Assembly (NCBI RefSeq): GCF_022829465.1
Contig: NZ_JAKSXZ010000133.1
Coordinates: 62,001 to 126,000, forward strand
From: Methylobacterium sp. J-067
Lineage (GTDB): Bacteria > Pseudomonadota > Alphaproteobacteria > Rhizobiales > Beijerinckiaceae
DNA length: 64,000 nt
Direction of reading: 5' to 3'
The position numbers were made by a program, and so were the translations under genes. The notes beneath the pieces are model-generated. The model was not told the DNA's origin and made no database searches. It was given only the letters and a program-made list of their open reading frames with translations. Each line of letters starts with the position of its first letter. Position 1 is the first letter of the stretch. This document shows positions 42,654 through 51,030 of this stretch, piece after piece.

Positions 42654-42842
42654 GTGCAAGCCGAAAAGCCCGCTCCGAAACCGTCCGCCCGCAGCCTGAC
42701 GCTGCCGGAGATGCTGCTCCTCGTGCTGGCGGTCTCGGTCTGCATCTATCCGGCCTTCGCCCCGTTCGGTTCGTCGCGGCCCGCGCGGATCACGCTGGGG
42801 GCCGCCACCATGGCCGCGCCCCCTGTGGTGCCGGCGCGATAG
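42654..42842 (+). CDS. Small single-pass membrane protein, 62 residues
   Basis: This frame starts at GTG 42654 after a GGGAGGGA ribosome site. It has a short positively charged N-terminus, one hydrophobic helix (LPEMLLLVLAVSVCIYPAFAPFG), and an alanine- and proline-rich tail. I do not recognise it. It lies between the ThDP enzyme and the porin, which starts 59 bases downstream. A start upstream (ATG 42570) would add 28 residues without any feature. Confidence 0.55.
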   Translation: MQAEKPAPKPSARSLTLPEMLLLVLAVSVCIYPAFAPFGSSRPARITLGAATMAAPPVVPAR

Positions 42843-42901
42843 GCGGGGGGCCCGTGGCGCGCTAACGCTCTGTCTTCACGGAACGGGGCGAGGGTGTCGT
42901 C

Positions 42902-44389
42902 ATGCCCATCCGGCGCGGCGCGCGCGGATCCGGTCGGGTCTCCCTCGTCGGCGGCGTCCTCGGGCTCTGCCTCCTCGGCGCCGGCACGCCCCGGGCGGAA
43001 CAGAGCCGCCCCGTCTACGAGGGGGCCGGCGGCGACCCGCGCATCTCCGTCTCGCAGCCCGAGACGACGAGCCAGGCCTCCGGCGGCTACAGCCGCTCCA
43101 TCGAGCCCTCCCTCGGTCCGTTCGGGGACCCGTTCGGCCTGCGCCCGATCCTGAAGGAGCAGGGCATCGAGTACAGCGTGACCTACATCGCGGACGTGCT
43201 CGGCAACCCGGTCGGGGGTGTCCGCCGGGGCGCGGCGGTGGAGGACAGGCTGAACCTGCGGCTCAACCTCGATCTGGAGCGGCTGGCGGGCTGGGAGGGG
43301 GCCACCATCCACGCCAATGCCTACTTCATCTACGGCACCGGCCTGTCGCGCTACTTTGTCGGCAACCTGCTGCCGGTCAGCGTGATCGAGGCGCTGCCGT
43401 CGAGCCGGCTCTACGTGCTGTGGCTCGACCAGCAATTGTTCGACAACACCCTCGGCCTGCGCATCGGCCAGCAGGCCGCCGACACCGAGTTCTTCGTCAG
43501 CCAGACCGCGACGCTGTTCGTGAACTCGACCTTCGGCTGGCCCGCCATCACCGGCCTCGACCTGCCGAGCGGCGGCCCCGCCTATCCCCTCGCGACCCCG
43601 GCGATCCGGGCGAAATACGTGCCGGGCAACGGCTTCTCCCTGCAAGTTGGCCTCTATGACGGCGATCCCGCCGGGGCCAGCCGCCCCGGCGACGACCCGG
43701 AGGCCCAGCGCCTCAACCGCACCGGCACCAATTTCCGCCTGGGCGACCCCGCCCTGGTCGTGGCGGAGGCGACCTACGCCTACAACACCGAGGCCGGATC
43801 GCGGGAGCTGCCGGGGGACATCACCCTCGGCGGCTGGCAGCATTTCGGCCGGTTCGATTCCCTGCGCACGGACATCACCGGGCTGTCGCTCGCCGATCCC
43901 AACGCCACCGGCATCGGCCGCCAACTGCGCGGCAATGCGGGGATCTACGTCGTCTACGACCAGACCCTCTACCGGGAAGCCGGCAAGGACGACGAGGGGC
44001 TCGGCTTCTTTGTGCGCGCCGCCTACTCGCCCACCCGGTCGAGCCTCGTGAGCGCGTATCTGGACGCCGGCCTCGCCTACAAGGGCCTGATCCCCGGCCG
44101 CGACGACGACACCGTCGGCCTCAGCGTCGCCTATGCCCGCCTGGGCGACGACGCCCGCCGCGCCGACACGGACATGATCCGCTTCACCGGGCAGGCGATG
44201 CCCCGCCGCCGCGCGGAGAGCATCGTGGAGGCGACCTATCAGGCGGTGGTGGTCCCCGGCTTCACCCTCCAGCCGGACGCGCAGCTCGTGCTCCATCCCG
44301 GCGGCGGCATCGCCAACCCGCGTGATCCCAATGCCGGCCGGGTGAAGAACGCCGTGGTGCTCGGGATGCGCGCGACGGTGCAATACTGA
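42902..44389 (+). CDS. OprB-type carbohydrate-selective porin
   Basis: This 495-residue protein is an outer-membrane porin of the OprB family. A signal peptide (VSLVGGVLGLCLLGAGTPRAE) is followed by alternating beta-strand segments and a C-terminus ending in tyrosine (VLGMRATVQY), as outer membrane barrels require. OprB-like stretches include GIEYSVTYIADVLGNPVGGVRRG, LYVLWLDQQLFDNTLGLRIGQQAADTEFF, STFGWPAI and TFQAVVVPGFTLQPDAQLVLHPGG-like text near the end (residues about 440-475, ATYQAVVVPGFTLQPDAQLV). It would admit sugars or small organic acids. It converges with the PilZ gene 10 bases away. Confidence 0.9.
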   Translation: MPIRRGARGSGRVSLVGGVLGLCLLGAGTPRAEQSRPVYEGAGGDPRISVSQPETTSQASGGYSRSIEPSLGPFGDPFGLRPILKEQGIEYSVTYIADVLGNPVGGVRRGAAVEDRLNLRLNLDLERLAGWEGATIHANAYFIYGTGLSRYFVGNLLPVSVIEALPSSRLYVLWLDQQLFDNTLGLRIGQQAADTEFFVSQTATLFVNSTFGWPAITGLDLPSGGPAYPLATPAIRAKYVPGNGFSLQVGLYDGDPAGASRPGDDPEAQRLNRTGTNFRLGDPALVVAEATYAYNTEAGSRELPGDITLGGWQHFGRFDSLRTDITGLSLADPNATGIGRQLRGNAGIYVVYDQTLYREAGKDDEGLGFFVRAAYSPTRSSLVSAYLDAGLAYKGLIPGRDDDTVGLSVAYARLGDDARRADTDMIRFTGQAMPRRRAESIVEATYQAVVVPGFTLQPDAQLVLHPGGGIANPRDPNAGRVKNAVVLGMRATVQY

Positions 44390-44399
44390 CCGCCCCTCC

Positions 44400-44984
44400 T
44401 CACAGCACGAGCCCGGGGTGGAAGGTCCCGTCGCAGAAGGGCAGGCGGAACTGCACGGCGACGGCGTCGCGCTGGAGCCGCACCACGGTGGCGTAGCGCT
44501 TGCCCAGCGTCACGCCCGCGCCGACGCGCAGGGGCACGGGGGCGGCGAGGGTGACGAGGGCGCCGGATTTCGACAGGTTGTCGATCCGGCCCTCCGCCGC
44601 CGATCCGTCGGGGAGCCGCACCGTCACCTGCCTGTGCTGGGGGACGATGCGCGGGTTGGCGCGCTGCTCCACCGGGCGCCCGCGCTGCTCCGCCTGCCAC
44701 AGGAGCCGCGCCGCCACCCGCGCCGCCCGCACCCGGGTCAGGCGCAGGTGCAGCACGAACCCGTCCTTGCGCCCGCCGCCGATCCGGCCGGGGAGGGCGC
44801 CGACGGCGTCGAGGTAGCAGATCGCGTCCTGCCCCGCCCGGCCCGCCGCCGCCGTGGCGACGAGCGCTTCGTCCGGCGCGAGGAACAGCGCCCGGCAGGT
44901 CTCCTCGGCTTGCCCCGCGATGGACACGCGCCCGTCGATGGCGGTGTCGGCGGCGAGGGGGCTGTCGAACGGCGCGTGTGCCAT
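44400..44984 (-). CDS. PilZ domain c-di-GMP-binding protein (copy A)
   Basis: This 194-residue protein ends in a PilZ domain. The c-di-GMP-binding RxxxR is R108-ANP-R112 (RANPRI), and the second motif NxSxxG is at 136-141 (NLSKSG), so it should bind the dinucleotide. The N-terminal half (AEETCRALFLAPDEALVATAA) resembles a second, degenerate PilZ-like domain without the arginines. It is the last gene of a three-gene operon: PilZ (48295), sensor GGDEF-EAL (47684), PilZ (44984). It shares the same two-part layout as the first PilZ protein, so the pair arose by duplication. Confidence 0.9.
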   Translation of the reverse strand: MAHAPFDSPLAADTAIDGRVSIAGQAEETCRALFLAPDEALVATAAAGRAGQDAICYLDAVGALPGRIGGGRKDGFVLHLRLTRVRAARVAARLLWQAEQRGRPVEQRANPRIVPQHRQVTVRLPDGSAAEGRIDNLSKSGALVTLAAPVPLRVGAGVTLGKRYATVVRLQRDAVAVQFRLPFCDGTFHPGLVL

Positions 44985-44999
44985 CGGCGGGTCGTCTCG

Positions 45000-47684
45000 T
45001 CAGGCCGCACGGGCGGCGCGGTTGGCCACGAAGGCGCGGGCCTCCGCCGCCGGAAGGGGCTTGCTGAAGAGGAAGCCCTGGACCTCGTTGCAGCCCTCGC
45101 GCCGCACCGCCTCCAACTGCTCCACGGTCTCGACCCCCTCGGCGACGATGCTCATGCCGAGGCTCTGGCCGATGCCGACGACGGCCCGGATGATCGCGGC
45201 GGCGTCGGGCTCGGTGATGTCGCGGATGAAGGCCCGGTCGATCTTCAGCTTGTCGAAGGGGAAGCGGCGCAAGTAGCTCAGGCTGGAATAGCCGGTGCCG
45301 AAATCGTCCAGCGCGATGCGCACCCCGAGCGCGCGCAGCCGGTGCAGGCAGGCGATCGCCCCGTCCGCGTCCTGCATCAGCACGCCTTCGGTCACTTCGA
45401 GCTTCAGCCGCCCGGCCGGCAGGCCCGTGGTCGCGAGGGCGGTCAGCACCGCCTGTTCCAGGCCGCAGCGGAACTGCACCGGCGAGACGTTGACGCCGAT
45501 CCACAGATCCTCGTCCCAGGTCAGGGCCTCGCGGCAGGCCTCCACGAGGGCCCAGGCGCCGAGCTGGGCGATCATCCCGGTCTCCTCGGCGACGGGGATG
45601 AAGTCGACGGGGGAGATCATGCCGCGCGTCGGGTGCTGCCAGCGCATCAGCGCCTCGAAGCTCACCACCGCGCCGGAGTCCACGTCGATGACCGGCTGGT
45701 AGACGAGGAAGAAGTCGCCCCGCCGGATCGCGTCCTTCATGTCGAGGGCGAGCAGGCCGCGTGTCGAGTTGCGGGTGAGCACGGTGGCCTCGAACAGGCA
45801 GTAGGTGTTCCGCCCGGACGCCTTCGCCTGGTACATCGCCATGTCGGCCTGCCGGAACACCTCCTCGGCCGTGGCCTCGCTCCCCGAGACGAGGGCGACG
45901 CCGATGCTCACCGCGATGTCGATCGTGCCGCCGTGATGCGGGATCGGCGCGCCGATCGCCGCGATGATCCGCTCGCAGGCCGCGTGGATCGCCCCGTCGT
46001 CCGGGACCTCGTCCAGGATCACCGCGAACTCGTCGCCGCCGAGCCGGGCCACGATGTCCTGCGGGCCCATCACAGCGCAGATGCGCTCCGCCACCGTGCA
46101 GAGCAGCCGGTCGCCCTCCGCGTGGCCGAACGTGTCGTTGACGGCCTTGAACCGGTCGAGGTCGCAGGCGAGCACCGCGTAGCGCGCGGAGCCGCGGCGG
46201 CTGCGCTCCAGCACCTCCCTCAGGCGGTCGTGGAACAGGGCGCGGTTGGCGAGGCCGGTCAGGGTATCGTGATGGGCCAGATGGATCACGTGCAGCTCGG
46301 CCTCCTTGCGGCGCGAGATGTCCATGAGCGTCCCGACGATCCGCAGGGCGTGCCCGGCCGCGTCGCGCTCCACCACGCGGGCGCGCAGGAGCACCCAGAG
46401 GTAGCGTCCATCCGCGCAGCGGCGGCGGTACTCGGCCTCGATGGCGAGGCTCGTGCCGGCCAGATGCGCCTGCATCAGGGCGGTCAGTTCCTCGCGGTCG
46501 TCGGGGTGGACCGCCTCCGCGTAGAAGGCGCCGGGCCGGGTCGGCGCGTCGGCGGGATAGCCGAGCTTGGCCGACCAGCGGGGCGAGAGCCACACCGCAT
46601 CGGTGGCGCGGTCCCAGTCGAACAGCCCGTCGTCGCCGCTGTCGAGGGCGAGGGCGAGGCGCTCCTCGCTGGTGCGCAGGCGGCCCTGCGTCTCGGCGAC
46701 CGCCCGCTGGAAGGCAAGCCGCTGGCGGACCAGGGGCACGAGGAGCAGGATCGCGACGAGGACGATCAGCGCACAGATCGCCGCGAGCCATTGGATGGAG
46801 TGGATGAGGGGGGCGCGGAACGCCGCCTCGGTCATGCCGACGCTGACCATCCAGCCGGCCTCGGGCAGGCGTTCGTAGGACATGCGCACCGGCAGGCCGC
46901 GCGGGTTCTTGCCGATCCAGACGCCCTTCGCGCCGACGCGCTCCGCGAAGCCCGCGATCGTCTGGCCGTAGACCAGCGGGTCGCCCTCGGTGCGGGCGAT
47001 GACCCGCCCCTGGCGGTCCGCGAGGCTCGCAAGCTGCTGGGGGCCGAGGCCGCTACGCCGCAGGACCTCGGCGAAGACCGGGGCGTCCACCTCCGCCTCC
47101 AGGACGAAGCGCACCGCGTCCCCGCGCATCACCGGCACGGACAGCACGACGTAGCCGCCGCTGCCCCGCCGGATCAGGTCCGAGAACGAGGCCTCGCTGC
47201 GCCCGGCCTTCAGGCCCAGGCCGGTGCCGCCGTCCGGCGGCGCGCCGGTCCGAAACAGCACGTGCCCCGCGCCGTCGCGGAGGGCGACCTCGATCCGCTC
47301 CGGGGCGAAGAGCCGGTGGATCTGGTCGCGCAGGCGGGCGAAGTCGTTCGTGTCGAGGGCGGGGGAGGTGCCGAGCGCCTTGAGCAGCGCGAGGTGACTC
47401 GCGAGATACTGATCGACCTCGTCCGCCGCCCGCGCGACCTGCGCGGCGACGGACCCGGTGAGGCGGTCCTGCTCGGACGTGACCCAGGCGCGGCCGAGGA
47501 GGCCGCAGAGCAGGACGGAGGGCACGATGAACGCGGCGAACAGGCCGAGCGTGAACCGCACCGAATGGCGGCGCGTGCTCGCCGGATCGGTGGCGGGGAC
47601 GGGCGTCACCGCCGCCGTGAGTCTCCGGCGCAGGATGTGGGTTCGCGACAGGAGACCCCTGCCGTTACGATCGGCCGTGCTCAT
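45000..47684 (-). CDS. Membrane sensor with PAS, GGDEF and EAL domains
   Basis: This 894-residue protein makes or breaks c-di-GMP. Two membrane helices (about 43-68 and 312-340) bracket a periplasmic dCache-like sensor. A PAS domain (about 365-490, LALALDSGDDGLFDWDRATDAVWLSPRW) leads to GGDEF (intact at 549-553) and EAL (intact at 677-679, FEALMRWQHP). DDFGTGYSSLSYLRRFPFDKLKIDRAFI and VAEGVET also support phosphodiesterase competence. The RxxD inhibitory site before GGDEF is absent (GPQD in its place). Net activity cannot be predicted. Its ATG overlaps the stop of one PilZ gene, and another PilZ gene follows, so sensor and effectors are made together. Confidence 0.93.
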   Translation of the reverse strand: MSTADRNGRGLLSRTHILRRRLTAAVTPVPATDPASTRRHSVRFTLGLFAAFIVPSVLLCGLLGRAWVTSEQDRLTGSVAAQVARAADEVDQYLASHLALLKALGTSPALDTNDFARLRDQIHRLFAPERIEVALRDGAGHVLFRTGAPPDGGTGLGLKAGRSEASFSDLIRRGSGGYVVLSVPVMRGDAVRFVLEAEVDAPVFAEVLRRSGLGPQQLASLADRQGRVIARTEGDPLVYGQTIAGFAERVGAKGVWIGKNPRGLPVRMSYERLPEAGWMVSVGMTEAAFRAPLIHSIQWLAAICALIVLVAILLLVPLVRQRLAFQRAVAETQGRLRTSEERLALALDSGDDGLFDWDRATDAVWLSPRWSAKLGYPADAPTRPGAFYAEAVHPDDREELTALMQAHLAGTSLAIEAEYRRRCADGRYLWVLLRARVVERDAAGHALRIVGTLMDISRRKEAELHVIHLAHHDTLTGLANRALFHDRLREVLERSRRGSARYAVLACDLDRFKAVNDTFGHAEGDRLLCTVAERICAVMGPQDIVARLGGDEFAVILDEVPDDGAIHAACERIIAAIGAPIPHHGGTIDIAVSIGVALVSGSEATAEEVFRQADMAMYQAKASGRNTYCLFEATVLTRNSTRGLLALDMKDAIRRGDFFLVYQPVIDVDSGAVVSFEALMRWQHPTRGMISPVDFIPVAEETGMIAQLGAWALVEACREALTWDEDLWIGVNVSPVQFRCGLEQAVLTALATTGLPAGRLKLEVTEGVLMQDADGAIACLHRLRALGVRIALDDFGTGYSSLSYLRRFPFDKLKIDRAFIRDITEPDAAAIIRAVVGIGQSLGMSIVAEGVETVEQLEAVRREGCNEVQGFLFSKPLPAAEARAFVANRAARAA

Positions 47685-48295
47685 AATTTGACACGCTCGT
47701 CGAAGTTCTCGGAGGTGAAGGGCGTGAGGAACTGGACGGCGATGCCGTCATCGAGCAGCCGCACCACCGTGGCGAAGCGCTCGCCGACGCGGACGCGGGC
47801 CCCGACGAAGGGGCCGTCCCGGGTGCTGAGGCGGATTGCCGCGCCCGACATCGAGATGTTGAGAACCGTGCCGGTCAGGACGATCTGCTCGCCGAGCCGC
47901 ACCTCGACATCCTTGTGCAGGGGGACGATCCGGGGCGCGCGGCGCAGCTCCGTCGTCTCGTTGCGGGTCTTCGCCCACCATTCGAGCTGCGCCGTGATCC
48001 GGTCCCGGCGCGTCGGTTTGATCTGGAATGCGACGACGAACCCGGTCGACGTCGTGGCGATGGCCCGTCCCGGCAGAATTCCGACCTGATCGAAATAGCA
48101 AACGACGACTTGGCCCGTGCTGATCGTCGAGGCGACAGTCAGTTCGGCGGATTGAATGCTGACGTTGCGGGCGATGCAGGAATATTCATCGCCGTTCGAC
48201 AGCAGGACCCGGCCGGTCAGGACGTCCTCGGCCTGGGTCGAGCGTGCAATCTCAAGTTTTCGACGTTCGAGTGTCGCTGCTTCCAGTTTTGGCAT
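47681..48295 (-). CDS. PilZ domain c-di-GMP-binding protein (copy B)
   Basis: This 204-residue protein has two PilZ-like halves. The first (about 22-90, SNGDEYSCIARNVSIQSAELTVASTISTGQVVVCYFDQVGILPGRAIA) keeps an NxSxxx-like turn but no RxxxR. The second has R118-RAP-R122 and NISMSG (146-151), a complete c-di-GMP site. The same layout occurs in copy A at 44400. It starts the operon and overlaps the GGDEF-EAL gene by four bases (ATGA). The upstream gap (48296-48541) is AT-rich and should contain the promoter. Confidence 0.9.
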   Translation of the reverse strand: MPKLEAATLERRKLEIARSTQAEDVLTGRVLLSNGDEYSCIARNVSIQSAELTVASTISTGQVVVCYFDQVGILPGRAIATTSTGFVVAFQIKPTRRDRITAQLEWWAKTRNETTELRRAPRIVPLHKDVEVRLGEQIVLTGTVLNISMSGAAIRLSTRDGPFVGARVRVGERFATVVRLLDDGIAVQFLTPFTSENFDERVKL

Positions 48296-48541
48296 CGCGT
48301 CGGTTCAAGTCGTTTCGGGGAGTGAGGCCCCCTTGATTGCCTGACACCGCAGAGACAGCCGCATCTGATCCGAGGAACAATTCGGCCCTCTCTGCTTCCG
48401 CGATACTATGGCAGTGCTCGTTAAAAAAGACCTATAGCTCCAATCTAGCCGGAGTAATGGAAGTTTTTATACAATCTCTTGGAAGTAGGGCCGTACCAGT
48501 AGGTGGGCTGATGACTTCGGTTTTTGAATGCCGAATGCAAA

Positions 48542-48562
48542 GGGCCCCCGGCGAGGGGGCCC
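48542..48562 (-). terminator. Terminator hairpin after the SDR/FAH operon
   Basis: GGGCCCCC (48542-48549) pairs with GGGGGCCC (48555-48562) around five bases. Read on the minus strand the stem lies seven bases after the SDR stop and is followed by TTTGC, a short T-run. It probably ends the deoxy-sugar acid operon. Confidence 0.6.
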
Positions 48563-48568
48563 CCGCCC

Positions 48569-49315
48569 TCAATAGGTCGCGCGGCCGCCCGAGACGTCGA
48601 ACACCGCCCCCGTGGAGAACGAGGCTTCCTCGCTCGCGAGCCAGCAAATCAGCGCGCAGACTTCGTCGATCCCGCCGAACCGGCCGAGCGGGATCTTCGA
48701 GAGCATGAAGTCGATGTGCTCCTGCGTCATTTGGTCGAAGATCGCCGTGCGCACCGCCGCCGGAGTGACGCAGTTCACGCGGATCTCGGTCTTGGCGAGT
48801 TCCTTGCCGAGCGACTTGGTCAGCCCGATCACCGCTGCCTTCGAGGCCGAATAGGCGGAAGCGTTGGGGTTGCCCTCCTTGCCGGCGATGGAGGCGACGT
48901 TGACGATCCGCCCGTAGCCGTTCCGCTCCAGGGCGGGCACGGCCGCCTGGTTGCAGTAGAACAGGCCATTCAGGTTCACGTCGATGACCCGGCGCCACGC
49001 CTCCGCCGGGTAATCCTTCACGGTGGTGTTCGGCCCGGTGATGCCGGCGCTGCAGACCAGCACGTCGAGGCCGCCCAGCGCCGCGAGGCTCCCCGCCATC
49101 GCCCGCGCCACCGCGTCGGGATCGGCGATGTCGAGGGCCTGCACGTCGGCGGCCCCGGTCGCCTCCTTCGCCTTGGCCAGGGCCTCGGCGTTGAGGTCCC
49201 ACAGGCTCACCTGCGCCCCCTCCGCGCCCAGGCGCGTGGCGACCGCGAGGCCGATGCCGGAGGCGCCCCCGGTGACGATGGCCCGGCGGCCCTGGAAGCG
49301 GTTCGCGAAGGCCAT
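48569..49315 (-). CDS. SDR family dehydrogenase, probably 2-keto-3-deoxy-L-fuconate/rhamnonate type
   Basis: This 248-residue short-chain dehydrogenase has TGGASGIGLAVATRLG (NAD site), an acidic WDLN after the second strand (NAD preference), VCSAGITGPN, and Ser-Tyr-Lys in VASIAGKEGNPNASAYSASKAAVIGLTKS. The GKEGNPNASAYSASK and TPAAVRTAIFDQM stretches resemble 2-keto-3-deoxy-L-fuconate or L-rhamnonate 4-dehydrogenases. The gene follows the matching diketo-acid hydrolase gene by three bases, which strengthens the pathway assignment: non-phosphorylative breakdown of L-fucose or L-rhamnose to pyruvate and lactate. Upstream pathway enzymes are not in this window. Confidence 0.85.
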   Translation of the reverse strand: MAFANRFQGRRAIVTGGASGIGLAVATRLGAEGAQVSLWDLNAEALAKAKEATGAADVQALDIADPDAVARAMAGSLAALGGLDVLVCSAGITGPNTTVKDYPAEAWRRVIDVNLNGLFYCNQAAVPALERNGYGRIVNVASIAGKEGNPNASAYSASKAAVIGLTKSLGKELAKTEIRVNCVTPAAVRTAIFDQMTQEHIDFMLSKIPLGRFGGIDEVCALICWLASEEASFSTGAVFDVSGGRATY

Positions 49316-49318
49316 GGT

Positions 49319-50179
49319 TCAGCCCTCCCGCCGCTGCCAGGCCAGCACGTCCTGGCGCTGCTGCCCCAGCTTCTCGATGCCGAGGGTCATCACGTCGCCG
49401 GGCTTCAGGTAGACCGGGTTCGGCTTGATGCCCATGCCGACGCCGGGGGGCGTGCCGGTGGTGATCACGTCGCCCGGCATCAGCGTCATGAAGCGGCTGA
49501 CGTAGCTGACGATGTGCGCGCAGGTGAAGATCATCGTCCGGGTGTTCCCGGTCTGCATCCGCTGGCCGTTGAGGTCGAGCCAGAGGTCCAGCGCCTGCGG
49601 GTCGCCGACCTCGTCGGCGGTGACGAGCCAGGGGCCGACCGGCCCGAACGTGTCGCAGCCCTTGCCCTTGTCCCAGGTGCCGCCGCGCTCGATCTGGTAT
49701 TCGCGCTCGCTCACGTCGTTGACGAGGCAATAGCCGGCAACATGATCCAGCGCCTCCGCCTCGGAGACGTACGCAGCGCGCCGGCCGATGACGATGCCGA
49801 GTTCGACCTCCCAATCGCCCTTCACCGCATCCTTGGGCAGCATCACCGGATCGTTCGGCCCGTTGAGGGACGAGATCGCCTTGGTGAAGATCACCGGCTC
49901 GGAGGGGATCGGCAGGTTCGATTCGGCGGCGTGGTCGGCATAGTTCAGGCCGATGGCGATGAACTTGCCGATGCCCGCCACCGGCACGCCGAGGCGCGGC
50001 TCGCCCGCGACCACGGGAAGGCTCTCCGGCGCCAGGGCGGCGAGCTTGGCGAGCCCGTCCGGCCCAAGGCTGCGCCCGTCGATGTCGGGGACATGGCCCG
50101 AGAGGTCGCGGATGCGACCCTCGCCGTCGAGCAGGCCGGGCTTCTCCTGGCCCGCCGGGCCGTAGCGCAGAAGCTTCAT
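49319..50179 (-). CDS. FAH family hydrolase, 2,4-diketo-3-deoxy-sugar acid hydrolase type
   Basis: This 286-residue protein is of the ureidoglycolate lyase/2,4-diketo-3-deoxy-L-fuconate or L-rhamnonate hydrolase type. The N-terminus MKLLRYGPAGQEKPGLLDGEGRIRDLSGHVPDIDG is diagnostic. The metal site lies in WEVELGIVIGRRA (ExE), with GLNYADHAAESNLPIPSEPVIFTKAISSLNGPNDPV and TGTPPGVGMGIKPNPVYLKPGD as further hallmarks. It would cleave the diketo acid made by the adjacent SDR. ATG 50179 gives the canonical start. Transcription likely begins in the 91-base gap shared with the IclR gene. Confidence 0.9.
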   Translation of the reverse strand: MKLLRYGPAGQEKPGLLDGEGRIRDLSGHVPDIDGRSLGPDGLAKLAALAPESLPVVAGEPRLGVPVAGIGKFIAIGLNYADHAAESNLPIPSEPVIFTKAISSLNGPNDPVMLPKDAVKGDWEVELGIVIGRRAAYVSEAEALDHVAGYCLVNDVSEREYQIERGGTWDKGKGCDTFGPVGPWLVTADEVGDPQALDLWLDLNGQRMQTGNTRTMIFTCAHIVSYVSRFMTLMPGDVITTGTPPGVGMGIKPNPVYLKPGDVMTLGIEKLGQQRQDVLAWQRREG

Positions 50180-50206
50180 GGTGCGTCTCTCCCTCGCCCT
50201 TGCTAA

Positions 50207-50242
50207 ATCCCATATTGTGGGATAGCGTTTTCCTATATGGGA
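50207..50242. promoter_or_regulatory. Probable IclR operator pair
   Basis: ATCCCATATTGTGGGAT (50207-50223) has perfect six-base arms around TATTG. A second related site, TCCTATATGGGA (50231-50242), follows eight bases later. Both lie in the gap between the divergent hydrolase and IclR genes, where the regulator would control both directions. The gap is also AT-rich relative to its surroundings. Confidence 0.55.
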
Positions 50243-50270
50243 CGTTAACGGCGGGAGAGGAGCGGCGTCA

Positions 50271-51026
50271 ATGTCCAAGCCCGTATCGGGCAGCCAGACC
50301 CTGCTGCGCGGGCTCGACGTGCTGGACGCGGTGGCGGCGGGGGCGAGCGACCTGCCGTCCCTGTCGGCGGCGCTCGGCACCACCCGCTCGACCACGCACC
50401 GTCTGGCGGCGGCTTTGGTGGAGCGGCGCTTCCTCACCTTCGTCCCGCGCGAGGGCTACCGGCTGGGGCCGAAGCTGATGGAACTCGGCTTCCGCGCGCA
50501 GGCGACGATGGCGGTGGCGCAGGTGGCCCGGCCGCATCTGGAGCGCCTGTCGGAGACCTGCGAGGACACGATCCATCTCGGCGTCCTCGACGGCGAGTGG
50601 GCGCTCTACCTCGACAAGATCCCCGGGCGGCGGCGGGTCGAGATCAGCTCGCGGGTGGGCGAGCGCCAGCCGGTCTGGTCCACGGGGCTCGGCAAGGCGC
50701 TGATCCTCGACCTCGGCGAGGCGCGCTGGCGCGATTTCTACCGGGTCGGCGAGGCGCGCGGCGCACATCCGCCGCGCGACCTCGACACGTGGCTGACGCG
50801 GATGCGCGACTACGCGGAGCGGGGCATCGCCTTCGACCACGAGGAGAACGAGCCGGAGGTGCGCTGCGTCGCGGCGCCGATCCGCGACGCCTCGGGCGCC
50901 ATCGTCGCCGGGCTCAGTGTGTCGAGCACGGCGCAGTACATGGATGCCGGGCGGATGGAGCACCTGACCGGCGAGGTGCGCGCCACCGCCCGGACGATCA
51001 GCCGAGCGCTCGGCTGGTCCGGGTAG
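50271..51026 (+). CDS. IclR family transcriptional regulator
   Basis: This 251-residue protein has an N-terminal winged helix (GSQTLLRGLDVLDAVAAGASDLPSLSAALGTTRSTTHRLAAALVERRFL) and the IclR effector domain (RPHLERLSETCEDTIHLGVLDGEWALYLDKIPG, RVGERQPVWSTGLGKALIL, GIAFDHEENEPEVRCVAAPIRDASGAIVAGLSVS). It diverges from the deoxy-sugar acid hydrolase/dehydrogenase operon and probably represses it until a sugar-derived acid binds. A GGAGAGGAG ribosome site precedes the ATG. Confidence 0.94.
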   Translation: MSKPVSGSQTLLRGLDVLDAVAAGASDLPSLSAALGTTRSTTHRLAAALVERRFLTFVPREGYRLGPKLMELGFRAQATMAVAQVARPHLERLSETCEDTIHLGVLDGEWALYLDKIPGRRRVEISSRVGERQPVWSTGLGKALILDLGEARWRDFYRVGEARGAHPPRDLDTWLTRMRDYAERGIAFDHEENEPEVRCVAAPIRDASGAIVAGLSVSSTAQYMDAGRMEHLTGEVRATARTISRALGWSG

Positions 51027-51030
51027 GGAT

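Noticed and set aside
44418..48089. A 1,200-codon plus-strand open frame
   Set aside because: It is antisense to the PilZ and GGDEF-EAL genes, which have complete domain signatures; the plus-strand translation has none.
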